A DNA stretch of 64,000 nucleotides from Streptococcus dysgalactiae subsp. dysgalactiae. GTDB lineage: Bacteria > Bacillota > Bacilli > Lactobacillales > Streptococcaceae. The translations under genes and the position numbers were made by a program. Each line of letters starts with the position of its first letter. Position 1 is the stretch's first letter. Positions 36,702 through 47,033 of the stretch are shown in pieces. The notes under the pieces are model-generated. The model did no database searches. It was not told the DNA's origin and saw only the letters and a program-made list of their open reading frames with translations. The stretch covers positions 650,501 through 714,500 of the forward strand of contig NZ_UHFH01000003.1 of NCBI RefSeq assembly GCF_900459225.1. The letters are read 5' to 3'.

Positions 36702-37623
36702 ATACTTTTTCCGTCATATTTGGGAATCCATTAAAAACCTTAAACGTAACTTTTGGATGACCTTTGCTTCTGTTAGTATGGTCACTGTCACCTTAACATT
36801 GGTTGGGGTTTTCACAGCCACCCTACTAAATATTCAGCGGGTTGCTTCGGGTGTTGAAAACAATATTCAAATTAATACCTACCTTCAAGTTGATTCAACT
36901 GATGCTGCTAAAGTGGTGCAAAATACCGCCGGTGAACAGGTTGATAATGAGAATTACCATAAGGTCTATGACCAAATCGCTCAACTGAAAGGGGTTCAAA
37001 AAATCACCTTTTCAAGTAAAGATGAGCAATTGAAAAAATTACAAGATACGTTAGGTGATGTTTGGGACATGTATGATGAGGACACTAATCCTCTACAAGA
37101 TATCTACATTGTTGAAACCAAGACAGCCAAGCAGGTAAAAGGGGTGACCAAACAAATCAAGGCTATTGAAGGGGTAGAGGATGCTGATTACGGAGGCATC
37201 AACTCTGACAAACTCTTTAAGTTCTCCAAAATGATTCAAACTTGGGGACTGATTGGGACTGCCTTGCTCTTATTTGTAGCCATCTTCCTTATTTCTAACA
37301 CTGTTCGGATGACCATCATGTCTCGTCAACGTGACATTGAAATCATGCGTTTGGTAGGGGCTAAGAATTCTTATATCCGTGGTCCATTCTTCTTTGAAGG
37401 GGCTTGGGTCGGCTTACTAGGAGCTATTTTGCCAGCCTTACTTATTTATTATGGTTATGACTTTGCCTATAAGCACTTCATGCCAGATTTACAAGTGAAC
37501 AATCTATCACTGTATCCTATCAATCCTTATGTTTATGGTTTGATTGGGGCTTTGTTTGTCATCGGTGTTATCATCGGTTCACTTGGTTCAGTTCTTTCCA
37601 TGAGACGTTATTTGAAATTCTAA
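36691..37623 (+). CDS. ftsX: Cell-division permease-like protein FtsX
   Basis: This protein of about 310 residues has four transmembrane helices: one near residues 22-44, then three in the C-terminal half from LIGTALLLFVAIFLISNTVRM onward. A large extracellular domain lies between the first two. Family motifs include NLKRNFWMTFASVSMVTVTLTL in pieces, and RQRDIEIMRLVGAKNSYIRGPFFFEG in pieces, typical of the FtsX/MacB coupling region. The start ATG at 36691 overlaps the ftsE end and follows AAGGAG by nine bases. A second ATG directly follows. It transmits FtsE ATP hydrolysis to the extracellular hydrolase. No pcsB lies in this window. Confidence 0.95.
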   Translation: MMIRYFFRHIWESIKNLKRNFWMTFASVSMVTVTLTLVGVFTATLLNIQRVASGVENNIQINTYLQVDSTDAAKVVQNTAGEQVDNENYHKVYDQIAQLKGVQKITFSSKDEQLKKLQDTLGDVWDMYDEDTNPLQDIYIVETKTAKQVKGVTKQIKAIEGVEDADYGGINSDKLFKFSKMIQTWGLIGTALLLFVAIFLISNTVRMTIMSRQRDIEIMRLVGAKNSYIRGPFFFEGAWVGLLGAILPALLIYYGYDFAYKHFMPDLQVNNLSLYPINPYVYGLIGALFVIGVIIGSLGSVLSMRRYLKF

Positions 37624-37629
37624 ACCATC

Positions 37630-37661
37630 AGAACTTCTGAAGTGATCAGAAGTTCTTTTTT
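37630..37661 (+). terminator. Terminator of prfB-ftsEX
   Basis: Perfect 11-base stem AGAACTTCTGA / TCAGAAGTTCT with a five-base loop and a T7 run. Confidence 0.93.
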
Positions 37662-37681
37662 TGATATGGCTAACGAAAAAA

Positions 37682-37708
37682 TCAGCAGTCGTAAAACGAC
37701 GGCTGATT
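37682..37708 (-). terminator. Probable terminator of the MBL-fold gene
   Basis: Inverted repeat ATCAGC-GTCGT / ACGAC-GCTGAT with an AAA loop and one mismatch. The minus-strand side is followed by a T run (AAAAA at 37677-37681 on plus). Confidence 0.6.
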
Positions 37709-37781
37709 GCTAAAATAGATGTTTAACGGCTGATTGCTAAAATAGATGTTTAACGGCTGATTGCTAAAATAGATGTTTAAC
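37701..37781. repeat. Three perfect tandem copies of a 27-base unit
   Basis: Copies at 37701-37727, 37728-37754 and 37755-37781, all identical, unit beginning GGCTGATTGCTAAAATAGAT. The first bases of the unit form one arm of the terminator-like hairpin at 37682-37708. The array sits between the convergent ends of ftsX and the MBL gene. As the unit is a multiple of three, one minus-strand frame repeats nine amino acids, but I do not think it is translated. Copy number is likely to vary between strains. Confidence 0.95.
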
Positions 37782-37802
37782 GAAAGATACTTCTCTTTCG
37801 CA

Positions 37803-38450
37803 TTAGTGGAAGAAGGGGTTGGCATTTTTTTCATGGCTAATAGTGGTTGAAGGGCCATGTCCAGGGTAGACCTGATAATGATTAGGAAGGCTGAATAATT
37901 GAGTGTTAATGCTATCAATCAACTGCTCAAAGTTCCCCGTTGGCAGGTCTGTTCTACCAATGCTTTCTCGGAATAAGGCATCACCACTAATGACGAATGC
38001 TTCCTCAGGAAAGATAAAAGAAACCCCTCCAGCTGAGTGTCCAGGTGTTGGAACCACAATGAATTGACAACCTGCGATGTCATAAGCAGTGTGGTATTGA
38101 AAAATCTCTTCAGCAGGTTGGCAGATAATATCAGGAAGATCTGCGTGACGAATCAGCCCAGAAAGGTTCATCTCAGGAGTGTAAAGCCAAGTGGCTTCTT
38201 CGTTAGCTACATAGACAGGTGGCTGGCCAAATGCTTCCCTAACCGCCTCCAAACTCATGATATGATCATAATGGGTATGCGTCAGCAAAATAGCCGCAAG
38301 TGGTTTATTTAATTCTTTGATACGGTCAATAATAGCCTTACCATTGCTACCAGGATCGACCACCAAAATACCTTGGTCAGTTACCAGTAGGTAAGTATTT
38401 TCCTCTGCAACGGGGTTCGTTATTGTAATAGGTGTCATATGCTGAGTCAT
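37803..38450 (-). CDS. Metallo-beta-lactamase-fold hydrolase (glyoxalase II-like)
   Basis: This 215-residue cytosolic protein has the MBL metal-binding series THTHYDHI (near residue 58), PGHSAGGVSF (near 133), VISGDALF and a final VYPGHGPST. This subgroup is annotated hydroxyacylglutathione hydrolase-like. Streptococcal members are general thioesterase/lactonase-like enzymes of unknown substrate. It is convergent to ftsX, and the same neighbour order occurs in other pyogenic streptococci. The start ATG is at 38450. Confidence 0.87.
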   Translation of the reverse strand: MTQHMTPITITNPVAEENTYLLVTDQGILVVDPGSNGKAIIDRIKELNKPLAAILLTHTHYDHIMSLEAVREAFGQPPVYVANEEATWLYTPEMNLSGLIRHADLPDIICQPAEEIFQYHTAYDIAGCQFIVVPTPGHSAGGVSFIFPEEAFVISGDALFRESIGRTDLPTGNFEQLIDSINTQLFSLPNHYQVYPGHGPSTTISHEKNANPFFH

Positions 38451-38678
38451 TTTAAACGTGATGTCCTTTCTAATGTGTCTTTGGTTATTAGGTTAAGTCA
38501 AACAGTTTCATTTGCCATATTCTATCAGAAAAATGAGCAAAGGCGTAGCATTTAAAAGATACCCTTTGTGATATTATACCACGCCTAGATGTGATTCGCT
38601 GTTAAAAGGAATTAATGGACGGCGAAATGCCTCGTTCAGCCGAACGCTCTTTTGAAAACATGGTATAATAGGAGTACT

Positions 38679-41141
38679 ATGAGTAATGAAATGACGAGAA
38701 AATATGCGGTTGTTGATTTGGAAGCAACTAACGCAGGAGCAACCGCAGCTATTATCCAGGTGGGGATTGTCATTATTGAGGGAAAAGAAGTTGTCGAAAC
38801 TTACCAAACAGATATTAATCCCCATGAGCCCTTATCCGATCATATTAAGGCTTTGACAGGAATTACAGATGCCCAGTTAGCTCAAGCTCCCGAGTTTTCA
38901 CAGGTTGCTAAAACCATTTATGAGTTAATTAGTGATTGTGTTTTTGTGGCCCATAATGTTAAGTTCGATGCTAATTTATTAGCGGAAGCTCTCTTTTTTG
39001 AAGGCTATGAGCTATTGACGCCTCGGGTAGACACTGTCGAATTGGCTCAGATTTTTTACCCTAGTCTTGAAAAGTATACCCTTGGCCATTTGTCAGCTGA
39101 ATTGGGTCTGGAACTGGAAGAAGCGCATACAGCTATTGCAGATGCTAGAGCCACGGCGGCTCTATTTATTAAGCTTTTGCAGAAAATTGACAGCCTCCCA
39201 AAAGAATGCTTGGAGAGTCTACTGCCTTATGCTGATAGTCTTTTGTTTGAAACAGCGATGGTCATTGAACAGGGGTTTAATCAAGCCAAGTCCTATGATC
39301 CGAGAACGTATGTTCATCTTGGTAAGATGCTATTACCTAAGCACCCAAAAGGGCAATCATCTCCATACCAATTATCGAAGCAATTTGCTATCAATATGGC
39401 TCTTTTGGGATTAGAAGAGCGCTCTAAACAAGCTAGCTTTGCTCAACTGATTGAAGCCGATTATCATCAAAGGCAGGCGAGTTTTATCGAAGCCCAGACC
39501 GGTATTGGAAAAACCTATGGCTATTTGTTGCCTCTTTTAGCCCAAGAAGACCATAACCAAATTATTGTTAGTGTCCCGACCAAGATATTACAGGATCAAT
39601 TAATGGCTAATGAAATAGCAGCTATTCAAGAACGGTTTCACATCACTTGCCATAGTTTAAAAGGCCCTGCGAATTACCTTAAATTAGAGGCCTTTGCAGA
39701 GAGTTTGGAACAAGAGGACCAAAACCGCTTGGTGAATCGGTATAAAATGCAGTTACTGATTTGGCTATTGGAAACAAAAACAGGAGACCTTGATGAGATT
39801 AAACAAAAGCAACGCTTTGCTGCTTATTTTGACCAGCTTAAACATGATGGAATCCTGAGTCAATCTTCTGATTTTTATGACTATGATTTTTGGCAAAACA
39901 GTTATGTTAAAGCCCAAACAGCTCGAGTAGTTATCACTAATCATGCTTACTTTTTACATCGGGTTCAAGATGATAAAGACTTTGCTAAAAACAAGGTTTT
40001 GGTATTTGATGAGGCTCAAAAATTAATGTTGCAGTTGGATCAACTATCTCGTCACCAGTTGAACCTTAGTCATCTGTTACAATCATTACAGGCCAAGTTA
40101 AGCACTCCCTTACCTCTTTTAGAAAAACGTCTGTTAGAAAGCCTTGTGTTTGAGTTAGGACAGCTGTCAAGTGATTTTTATCAGAATCAAGGGGAACAAC
40201 AAACGCCTGATTGGTCCCGTATTGCTGGCTATGCGAAAGAATTGCCGGGAGTTGATTATCAGGATTTGCAGGCTTTTTTTGCCGTTGCTACTGATGATTA
40301 CTGGTTAAGCAGCGACAAGCAAGAGGATAAGCGCGTGACTTATCTGAACAGTGCTAGTAAAGAATTTATCCATTTCCGACAATTCTTACCAGAAACGGTG
40401 AAAACCTATTTTGTCTCTGCCACCTTAACCATTAGCCCAGAAGTTACCTTAGCTGACTTATTAGGTTTTGAAGAGTATCTCTATCATGTTATTGCAACGG
40501 ATAAAAAGGAAGACCAATTGGTGCTTGTTGATCAAGACATGCCTATTGTGACAGAAGTCAGTGACCAAACCTATGTGGAAGCCATTGCGAAACGAATTGA
40601 AAACTTGAAGCAAGAGGGTTATCCTATTTTGGTGCTTTTTAACGCTAAAAAACACTTGTTGAAGGTTTCAGATTGTTTAGATCAATGGCAGGTGCCTCAC
40701 TTAGCGCAGGAGAAGAATGGAACAGCTTATAATATTAAAAAGCGTTTTGATAGAGGAGAACAGTCGATTTTACTGGGGTTAGGCTCTTTTTGGGAGGGAG
40801 TGGATTTTGTCGTGGCTGATCGGATGATAACTGTAATCACTCGTTTACCATTTGACCATCCGGAAGATCTTTTTGTGAAAAAAATGGGTCATTATCTATT
40901 AGGAAAAGGAAAGAATCCTTTCAAAGCCTATTTTCTTCCGATGGCTATTTTACGCTTAAAACAAGCTATTGGTCGCACGATGCGTCGACAAGATCAAAAG
41001 TCAGTTGTGTTAATATTAGATCGCCGCCTACTTACCAAGTCCTATGGTCATGCCATTTGGGATAGTTTAGGACAAGAATTCGTGATTTCTCAACAAAATT
41101 TCCCAGATAGTCTAGTAGAAATGGCTCGTTTTTTGCTATAA
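38679..41141 (+). CDS. dinG: DinG-family helicase with N-terminal DEDDh exonuclease
   Basis: This protein of about 820 residues fuses two parts. Residues 1-180 are a DnaQ-like 3'-5' exonuclease (VVDLEATNAGA, HNVKFDANLL, HTAIADARATAALF). An iron-sulfur-less XPD/DinG helicase follows, with Walker A in EAQTGIGKTYGYLLPLL, DEAQ box in VFDEAQKLM, SATLTISPEV, and the C-terminal motif VI QAIGRTMRRQD. This is the Firmicute layout, in which the helicase has often lost unwinding activity and works as an exonuclease. ATG 38679 is chosen (AGGAG four bases before; -10 TATAAT at 38664-38669). The frame is open further upstream. Confidence 0.92.
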   Translation: MSNEMTRKYAVVDLEATNAGATAAIIQVGIVIIEGKEVVETYQTDINPHEPLSDHIKALTGITDAQLAQAPEFSQVAKTIYELISDCVFVAHNVKFDANLLAEALFFEGYELLTPRVDTVELAQIFYPSLEKYTLGHLSAELGLELEEAHTAIADARATAALFIKLLQKIDSLPKECLESLLPYADSLLFETAMVIEQGFNQAKSYDPRTYVHLGKMLLPKHPKGQSSPYQLSKQFAINMALLGLEERSKQASFAQLIEADYHQRQASFIEAQTGIGKTYGYLLPLLAQEDHNQIIVSVPTKILQDQLMANEIAAIQERFHITCHSLKGPANYLKLEAFAESLEQEDQNRLVNRYKMQLLIWLLETKTGDLDEIKQKQRFAAYFDQLKHDGILSQSSDFYDYDFWQNSYVKAQTARVVITNHAYFLHRVQDDKDFAKNKVLVFDEAQKLMLQLDQLSRHQLNLSHLLQSLQAKLSTPLPLLEKRLLESLVFELGQLSSDFYQNQGEQQTPDWSRIAGYAKELPGVDYQDLQAFFAVATDDYWLSSDKQEDKRVTYLNSASKEFIHFRQFLPETVKTYFVSATLTISPEVTLADLLGFEEYLYHVIATDKKEDQLVLVDQDMPIVTEVSDQTYVEAIAKRIENLKQEGYPILVLFNAKKHLLKVSDCLDQWQVPHLAQEKNGTAYNIKKRFDRGEQSILLGLGSFWEGVDFVVADRMITVITRLPFDHPEDLFVKKMGHYLLGKGKNPFKAYFLPMAILRLKQAIGRTMRRQDQKSVVLILDRRLLTKSYGHAIWDSLGQEFVISQQNFPDSLVEMARFLL

Positions 41142-41160
41142 TAGAAAGGATCATATAGTG

Positions 41161-41243
41161 AAAGAGACCCTTAACGTTGATAAGGGTGACAAACCAACGG
41201 TCTAGAAATCTTGGTTTGCGACCCTTGTTAGTCTCTTTTAATG
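41161..41243 (+). terminator. Long nested hairpin after dinG
   Basis: Three nested pairings: AAAGAGAC (41161-41168) with GTCTCTTT (41231-41238); AAGGGT (41182-41187) with ACCCTT (41221-41226); CAAACCA (41190-41196) with TGGTTTG (41212-41218). It then runs into TTTTAA. It is unusually long for a simple terminator and may be an insertion-type palindromic element used as one. Confidence 0.65.
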
Positions 41244-41421
41244 ACCTGTGTTGAGCCTTTCTCAATGGCTTTTTTCAAATGATTAGTTAATGCCGAAAAG
41301 CCCTTCTAACGAGGTAAGAGAAAAAGCTGGCTTAGAGTTACAGTAGAAATAGCTACCAAACACAGACTAGTAAAGTGGTGATTGACGTTAAGACAGGAAG
41401 ACTGATGAAAAAGGAGATGTG

Positions 41422-42618
41422 ATGACCAAACTATCGAGGCGTGTGTTGGACATGGAAGAAAGTGTGACTCTGGCAGCTGGTGCTAGAGCCAAGACTTTAA
41501 AAGCTCAGGGACGCGATATTTTAAGTTTAACTTTAGGCGAGCCTGACTTTATCACACCGAAAAATATCCAAGATAAGGCTATTGAATCCATTCGAAATGG
41601 AAAAGCTAGCTTTTACACCGTTGCTTCAGGACTCCCAGAATTAAAGGCTGCCATCGCTACTTACATGGAGAATCAATATGGCTATCCTTTAGCTGCCAAT
41701 GAAATTGTGGCAGGGACAGGTGCGAAGTTTATCCTTTACGCTTTCTTTATGGCTGTTTTAAATCCTGGAGACCAAGTTTTAATTCCAACGCCTTACTGGG
41801 TGTCTTATTCAGATCAAGTGAAAATGGCAGAAGGACAGCCAATCTTTATCCAGGGATTAGAAGAAAATCAGTTCAAGGTTACGGTTGATCAGCTAGAAGC
41901 AGCCAGAACTGATCGAACCAAAGTGGTTTTGATTAATTCGCCATCAAATCCAACTGGGATGATTTATGGAGCTGATGAATTAAGAGCTATTGGTGAGTGG
42001 GCAGTGGCACATGATATTATCATTTTAGCTGATGATATTTATGGTTCCTTAGTTTATAATGGCAATCAGTTTATTCCTATTTCAACGCTCTCAGAGGCAA
42101 TTCGTTGTCAAACCATTACAGTTAACGGGGTGGCTAAAAGTTATGCCATGACAGGATGGCGAGTTGGTTTTGCTGTTGGGGATCCTGAGATTATTGCCGC
42201 TATGAGCAAGATTATTGGACAGACAACATCCAATTTAGCAACGGTTTCACAATATGCGGCTATTGAAGCCTTCGCAGGTGATCAGTCGTCGTTGGAAGGC
42301 ATGCGGTTGGCCTTTGAAGAACGTCTAAATACTATTTACCCACTTTTAAATCAGGTGCCAGGATTTGAGGTGATGAAACCTCAAGGAGCCTTTTACCTCT
42401 TCCCAAATGTCAAGAAAGCTATGACAATGACAGGTTTTACAAATGTAACAGCCTTTACAGATGCTATCTTAGAAGAGGTTGGTCTGGCTGTCGTCAGTGG
42501 TGAAGGATTTGGAGCGCCTGAGAATATTCGGTTGAGCTATGCTACTGATTTAGAGACTTTAAAAGAAGCTGTGAGACGGTTGACGGTTTTTATGGACCGC
42601 CGCACAGTAACGAATTAA
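41422..42618 (+). CDS. aspC: Pyridoxal-phosphate aspartate aminotransferase, class I
   Basis: This 398-residue cytosolic PLP enzyme transfers the amino group between aspartate and 2-oxoglutarate. Class I features: SLTLGEPDF at the N-terminus, [12 protein letters not shown] near residue 172, [10 protein letters not shown], the Schiff-base Lys in [16 protein letters not shown] (near 236), and Arg in NIRLSYA. AAGGAG lies five bases before ATG 41422. A GTG one codon earlier is also open. It precedes asnS by 37 bases. The pair supplies aspartate and charges tRNA-Asn, a conserved streptococcal linkage. Confidence 0.93.
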   Translation: MTKLSRRVLDMEESVTLAAGARAKTLKAQGRDILSLTLGEPDFITPKNIQDKAIESIRNGKASFYTVASGLPELKAAIATYMENQYGYPLAANEIVAGTGAKFILYAFFMAVLNPGDQVLIPTPYWVSYSDQVKMAEGQPIFIQGLEENQFKVTVDQLEAARTDRTKVVLINSPSNPTGMIYGADELRAIGEWAVAHDIIILADDIYGSLVYNGNQFIPISTLSEAIRCQTITVNGVAKSYAMTGWRVGFAVGDPEIIAAMSKIIGQTTSNLATVSQYAAIEAFAGDQSSLEGMRLAFEERLNTIYPLLNQVPGFEVMKPQGAFYLFPNVKKAMTMTGFTNVTAFTDAILEEVGLAVVSGEGFGAPENIRLSYATDLETLKEAVRRLTVFMDRRTVTN

Positions 42619-42655
42619 ATGGTACAAACAATTTATAGAAAAGAGAGATGATAGA

Positions 42656-44002
42656 ATGACTAAAAAATACGTTTCCATTAGTGATGTAAAAGATTATGTA
42701 GGACAAGAAGTAACCATTGGCGCTTGGGTTGCCAATAAATCAGGTAAAGGAAAAATTGCCTTTCTTCAATTACGTGATGGCTCTGCTTTTTTCCAGGCTG
42801 TTGCCTTTAAACCAAACTTTATTGAGCGTTTTGGCGAGGAAGAAGGAGCTGCTAAATTTGATACTATCAAACGTTTAAGTCAAGAAACCTCTGTTTTTGT
42901 TAAAGGGATTGTCAAAGAAGATGAGCGTTCAAAATTTGGTTATGAGCTTGATGTGACAGATATTGAGGTCATCGGTGAGTCACAAGACTATCCAATCACA
43001 CCAAAAGAACACGGAACAGACTTTTTGATGGACAATCGTCACTTGTGGTTACGTTCCCGTCGTCAGGCTGCTATTATGCAAATTCGTAATGCTATTATCT
43101 ACGCGTCATACGAATTCTTTGACCAAAATGGCTTTATTAAATTTGATAGCCCCATTCTATCAGGAAATGCTGCAGAAAATACCACAGAACTCTTTGAAAC
43201 GGATTATTTTGGAAATCCAGCTTTCCTTAGCCAATCTGGTCAATTGTACCTTGAAGCGGGAATGATGGCACTTGGTCGTGTCTTTGACTTTGGTCCTGTT
43301 TTCCGTGCTGAAAAATCCAAAACACGCCGCCACTTGACGGAATTTTGGATGATGGATGCTGAGTACCCATTCTTGTCACATGAGGAATCACTTGATCTAC
43401 AAGAAGCTTATGTCAAAGCGATGATTCAAGGAGTTCTTGATCGTGCACCACAAGCCTTGGAAACCTTAGAGCGTGACACAGATCTCTTGAAAAAATATAT
43501 TGCTGAGCCTTTCAAACGTGTAGCATATGATGATGCCATCAGCCTGTTACAAGAGCATGCTTCTGATGAGGACGCGGATTACGAAGCTATCCAACATGGG
43601 GATGACTTTGGTTCCCCCCATGAAACCTGGATTTCAAACTACTTTGGTGTGCCGACCTTTGTCGTTAACTATCCAGCTAGCTTTAAAGCTTTCTACATGA
43701 AGCCTGTTCCTGGCAATGAGGAGCGCGTGCTTTGTGCTGACTTATTGGCTCCAGAAGGCTATGGTGAGATCATCGGCGGCTCAGAACGTGAGACAGATTA
43801 CAACAAACTATTAGCTAAAATCGAAGAAGAAGGTCTGAACCCAGATGACTATGCTTTCTACCTTGACCTTCGTAAATATGGTTCGGTTCCTCACTGTGGT
43901 TTTGGACTTGGCTTGGAACGTATGGTTACCTTCGTAGCTGGTACCAAGCATATCCGTGAAGCTATTCCATTCCCACGTATGTTACACCGTATTAAACCTT
44001 AA
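42656..44002 (+). CDS. asnS: Asparaginyl-tRNA synthetase
   Basis: This 448-residue class IIb synthetase has an N-terminal OB-fold anticodon-binding domain ([24 protein letters not shown] in pieces). The catalytic domain has motif 2 [21 protein letters not shown] in pieces and motif 3 [10 protein letters not shown] near the C-terminus. It ends in the usual [12 protein letters not shown]. It is cotranscribed with aspC and closed by a terminator. No T-box leader is seen in the short upstream gap. Identification is certain. Confidence 0.97.
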   Translation: MTKKYVSISDVKDYVGQEVTIGAWVANKSGKGKIAFLQLRDGSAFFQAVAFKPNFIERFGEEEGAAKFDTIKRLSQETSVFVKGIVKEDERSKFGYELDVTDIEVIGESQDYPITPKEHGTDFLMDNRHLWLRSRRQAAIMQIRNAIIYASYEFFDQNGFIKFDSPILSGNAAENTTELFETDYFGNPAFLSQSGQLYLEAGMMALGRVFDFGPVFRAEKSKTRRHLTEFWMMDAEYPFLSHEESLDLQEAYVKAMIQGVLDRAPQALETLERDTDLLKKYIAEPFKRVAYDDAISLLQEHASDEDADYEAIQHGDDFGSPHETWISNYFGVPTFVVNYPASFKAFYMKPVPGNEERVLCADLLAPEGYGEIIGGSERETDYNKLLAKIEEEGLNPDDYAFYLDLRKYGSVPHCGFGLGLERMVTFVAGTKHIREAIPFPRMLHRIKP

Positions 44003-44010
44003 TTGTCGTA

Positions 44011-44038
44011 AAAGCTCATGACCCCATGGGCTTTTTGG
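44011..44038 (+). terminator. Terminator of aspC-asnS
   Basis: AAAGCTCATG (44011-44020) / CATGGGCTTT (44025-44034) with one G-U pair and a T run. Confidence 0.85.
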
Positions 44039-44240
44039 TTGCTAAAAAGGCTTGAAAAAATAAAACACGTCACAATTGATACACCTACAAGTAGCAATTA
44101 TGAAAGTATTTCCTATTCTAAAGTGGCGTTAAGAAATCTTTAAGTTAGAAGAAACATAATCTCCAAGGGTAAAGTTACAAGAGCAATCATTAGAATTGAT
44201 TTCAGAGATAAATAAAGCTTGTGATTACTAGGTCGCCCTG

Positions 44241-44274
44241 CTTTCTAAAAGAGGTGCTGATTTCTTTTAGAAAG
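44241..44274 (+). repeat. Perfect 12-base inverted repeat before the DUF1003 pseudogene
   Basis: CTTTCTAAAAGA (44241-44252) and TCTTTTAGAAAG (44263-44274) form a strong hairpin whose 3' arm touches the GGAG-type ribosome binding site of the broken gene. It could have controlled translation or be a terminator without a T run. The rest of 44039-44292 shows nothing else. Confidence 0.6.
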
Positions 44275-44292
44275 GAGAAAAGAAGGAAGCGT

Positions 44293-45036
44293 ATGACAAA
44301 TAAAAAATGAGTAAAAGATGCTATTGATGCCAAAAACTATCTTATTTCAGAAGGGATCTTTCTCTTTGAATTAGACCAGCCTTTGCAAGAACTCATCATG
44401 ACTGACTACCCCAAACTGGGACCTTCTGATTTTATTAGCCAAGAGCATTTAGCTGATTACCGCTTACGTTACCTTAATGACATGATGACAAACGCTAAAT
44501 TAAAAAGCGATAGCATTCGAGACATGGTTTATGATGTTTCTAAAAAACAAAAAGACCATATTTGAAATGTCCAAGAAGCCTTAGACAGCCAAATTACGTT
44601 TGGACAACGCTTAGCTGATCAGGTGGCTCATTTTGGAGGAACGTGGACCTTTATTATCTCCTTTGTTATTTTTATGGCCATGTGGATGCTCTTTAATGAA
44701 ATTAGTCCCTTTGGTTTGGCGTTTGATCATTACCCCTTTATTTTACTCAATCTTGCTTTATCCACCCTTGCGGCTATTCAAGCTCCGCTTATTATGATGA
44801 GTCAGAATCGGACTTCTGAATATGATCGTTTACAAGCTAAAAATGACTATGACATCAATAAAGCATTTGAAGAAGGCATTCGCTTATTGCACACCAAGCT
44901 TGATCATTTGGTATTACAAGATCAGTCTGATTTGATGCAGATTCAAAAGCTACAAACAGATATTCTCATTTCAATTACCAAACAATTAGCTCGGCAATTT
45001 CGTGAAGACGTTACCTCTTCAGAAGAGAACCCTTAG
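44293..45036 (+). pseudogene. DUF1003 membrane protein with two in-frame TGA codons
   Basis: From ATG 44293 a single frame of about 247 codons runs to 45036, interrupted only by TGA at 44308-44310 and at 44563-44565. The product belongs to DUF1003: FGQRLADQVAHFGGTWTFII, a second hydrophobic helix through HYPFILLNLALSTLAAIQAP in pieces, then MMSQNRTSEYDRLQAKNDYDIN and a coiled C-terminal tail. Both TGA codons stand where Trp (TGG) would be natural (after NKK; between HI and NVQEAL). Two G-to-A changes therefore explain the loss. Internal restart at 44623 would keep only the membrane half. Function of the family is unknown. Confidence 0.85.
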
Positions 45037-45124
45037 CCATGTGTAGACCAACAAAAATAGCTTTATCAAACAAGATAGAATACTCCTTGTCGTTTTAAAC
45101 GTTTTGGGAGGTCACCTTATGTGG

Positions 45125-45130
45125 TATAAT
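45125..45130 (+). promoter_or_regulatory. -10 element of the rapZ-yvcK-whiA operon
   Basis: Extended TGTGGTATAAT just before rapZ; the -35 is weak (TTTTGG 17 bases upstream). Confidence 0.5.
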
Positions 45131-45168
45131 AAAAGGTAATCGTGCCAATAAAGAAAGGGAAAATGCAG

Positions 45169-46059
45169 ATGCCAGATACACACATTAATTTGGTCATTGT
45201 GACAGGAATGAGTGGTGCAGGGAAAACCGTTGCCATTCAGTCATTTGAAGACCTTGGTTATTTTACCATTGACAACATGCCACCAGCCCTAGTTCCGAAA
45301 TTTTTAGAGTTAATCGAACAAACCAATGAAGATCGCAGGGTAGCTCTGGTTGTGGACATGAGAAGTCGTCTCTTTTTTAAAGAAATCACCTCTGTCTTAG
45401 ATAGTATAGAAACTAATGAGCATATTGACTGCCGTATTCTGTTTTTAGATGCGACAGATGGGGAACTGGTTTCTCGCTATAAAGAAACCAGACGAAGCCA
45501 TCCACTCGCATCCGATGGCCGTTTGCTTGATGGCATCCGTTTGGAAAGAGAACTCTTATCTCCTTTGAAAAGTATGAGCCAAAATGTGGTCCACACTACA
45601 GAATTAACGCCTAGACAGCTGCGTAAAGTTATTTCAGATCAGTTCGCAGGAGATTCTAATCAAGCTTCTTTCCGGATTGAAGTCATGAGCTTTGGGTTTA
45701 AATATGGTTTACCTTTAGACGCAGACTTGGTCTTTGATGTTCGCTTTTTACCCAATCCCTATTACCAAGTCAGTTTGCGAGAAAAAACAGGTCTAGATCA
45801 AGAGGTTTATGACTATGTCATGGCTCACCCCGAATCAGAAGAGTTTTACAAGCATTTGTTAAACCTTATTGTTCCCATTTTGCCGGCTTATCAAAAGGAA
45901 GGAAAATCGGTCTTGACGGTGGCTATTGGCTGTACTGGTGGCCAGCATCGAAGTGTTGCTTTTGCGCATCGCTTAGCTGAAAGTTTAGCTAAAGATTGGT
46001 CAGTTAATGAAAGCCATCGTGATAAAAATCGTCGTAAGGAAACGGTAAATCGTTCATGA
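45169..46059 (+). CDS. rapZ: RapZ-family nucleotide-binding protein
   Basis: This protein of about 296 residues has an N-terminal Walker [21 protein letters not shown] in pieces and a DNMPP motif. The C-terminal domain has the [18 protein letters not shown] signature. In E. coli RapZ guides an sRNA to RNase E; in Firmicutes (YvcJ) it binds GTP/ATP and influences competence or cell-wall traits. I start at ATG 45169, seven bases after AAAGGG. The frame is open to a GTG at 45142. The next gene starts inside its stop region (ATGA overlap). Confidence 0.92.
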   Translation: MPDTHINLVIVTGMSGAGKTVAIQSFEDLGYFTIDNMPPALVPKFLELIEQTNEDRRVALVVDMRSRLFFKEITSVLDSIETNEHIDCRILFLDATDGELVSRYKETRRSHPLASDGRLLDGIRLERELLSPLKSMSQNVVHTTELTPRQLRKVISDQFAGDSNQASFRIEVMSFGFKYGLPLDADLVFDVRFLPNPYYQVSLREKTGLDQEVYDYVMAHPESEEFYKHLLNLIVPILPAYQKEGKSVLTVAIGCTGGQHRSVAFAHRLAESLAKDWSVNESHRDKNRRKETVNRS

Positions 46060-47033
46060 AAAATCCTAAAATTACTGTGATAGGTGGGGGGACTGGGATT
46101 CCCGTTATCTTAAAAAGTCTTCGGAAAGAAGCTGTTGATATTACTGCTGTTGTGACCGTTGCTGACGACGGAGGCTCCTCAGGAGAACTTCGTAATGCCA
46201 TGCAATTAACCCCTCCAGGTGATTTGCGTAATGTCTTGTTAGCCATGAGTGACATGCCTAAATTTTATGAGCGGGTTTTCCAATACCGTTTTAACGAACG
46301 TGATGGTGCTCTAGCTGGTCATCCTCTTGGGAATTTGATTATTGCTGGTATTTCTGAAATGCAGGGGTCAACCTACAATGCTGTTCAGATTTTAACCAAA
46401 TTTTTTCACATCACAGGTAAAATTTACCCCTCTAGCGAGCAAGCTTTGACCCTTCATGCGGTTTTTAAAGATGGACACGAAGTAGCAGGTGAAAGCTCCA
46501 TTGCCAAATACCAAGGGATGATTGATCACGTTTATGTGACCAATACCTATAATGACCAAAAACCTCAAGCCAGTCGTAAGGTGGTTGATACCATCTTAGA
46601 AAGCGATATGATTGTTTTGGGGCCAGGTTCTCTTTTTACATCCATTTTACCTAATTTGGTGATTCCAGAAATTAAAGAAGCCCTGCGTCAGACCAAAGCT
46701 GAAATTGTTTATATTTGCAACATCATGACTCAATATGGAGAGACCGAACAATTTTCGGATGCTGATCACGTGGCTGTTCTAAATCAGCATTTGGGAACAG
46801 ATCTTATTGATACAGTATTGGTAAATGTGGCTAAAGTCCCTCAAGCTTATATGAATTCTAACAAATTTGATGAGTACCTTGTTCAGGTTGATCACGATTT
46901 TGCTGGGCTGTGTCAGTCTGCTAAACGGGTGATTTCTTCTCATTTTTTACGATTGGAGAATGGCGGAGCCTTTCATGATGGTAACCTGGTGGTTGAAGAA
47001 TTGATGAACTTAGTGAGGATTGCTAAACCATGA
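46056..47033 (+). CDS. yvcK: YvcK-family gluconeogenesis factor / UDP-sugar-binding protein
   Basis: This 325-residue protein of the CofD/YvcK fold shows [15 protein letters not shown] at the N-terminus, [28 protein letters not shown], and [11 protein letters not shown]. The last part carries [16 protein letters not shown]. In Bacillus it binds UDP-GlcNAc and is needed for growth on gluconeogenic carbon and for PBP1 placement. In pneumococcus it helps midcell localisation of division factors. It overlaps rapZ by four bases and whiA by four bases, an almost universal Firmicute trio. Confidence 0.94.
   Translation: MKNPKITVIGGGTGIPVILKSLRKEAVDITAVVTVADDGGSSGELRNAMQLTPPGDLRNVLLAMSDMPKFYERVFQYRFNERDGALAGHPLGNLIIAGISEMQGSTYNAVQILTKFFHITGKIYPSSEQALTLHAVFKDGHEVAGESSIAKYQGMIDHVYVTNTYNDQKPQASRKVVDTILESDMIVLGPGSLFTSILPNLVIPEIKEALRQTKAEIVYICNIMTQYGETEQFSDADHVAVLNQHLGTDLIDTVLVNVAKVPQAYMNSNKFDEYLVQVDHDFAGLCQSAKRVISSHFLRLENGGAFHDGNLVVEELMNLVRIAKP

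Noticed and set aside
37701..37781. CRISPR array
   Set aside because: The three 27-base copies are directly adjacent with no spacers, and no cas genes are in the window.
37682..37918. Minus-strand frame with a nine-residue peptide repeated three times
   Set aside because: The repeats come from the 27-base DNA repeat; the frame is an alternative reading of the MBL gene's 3' end and has no start signal.
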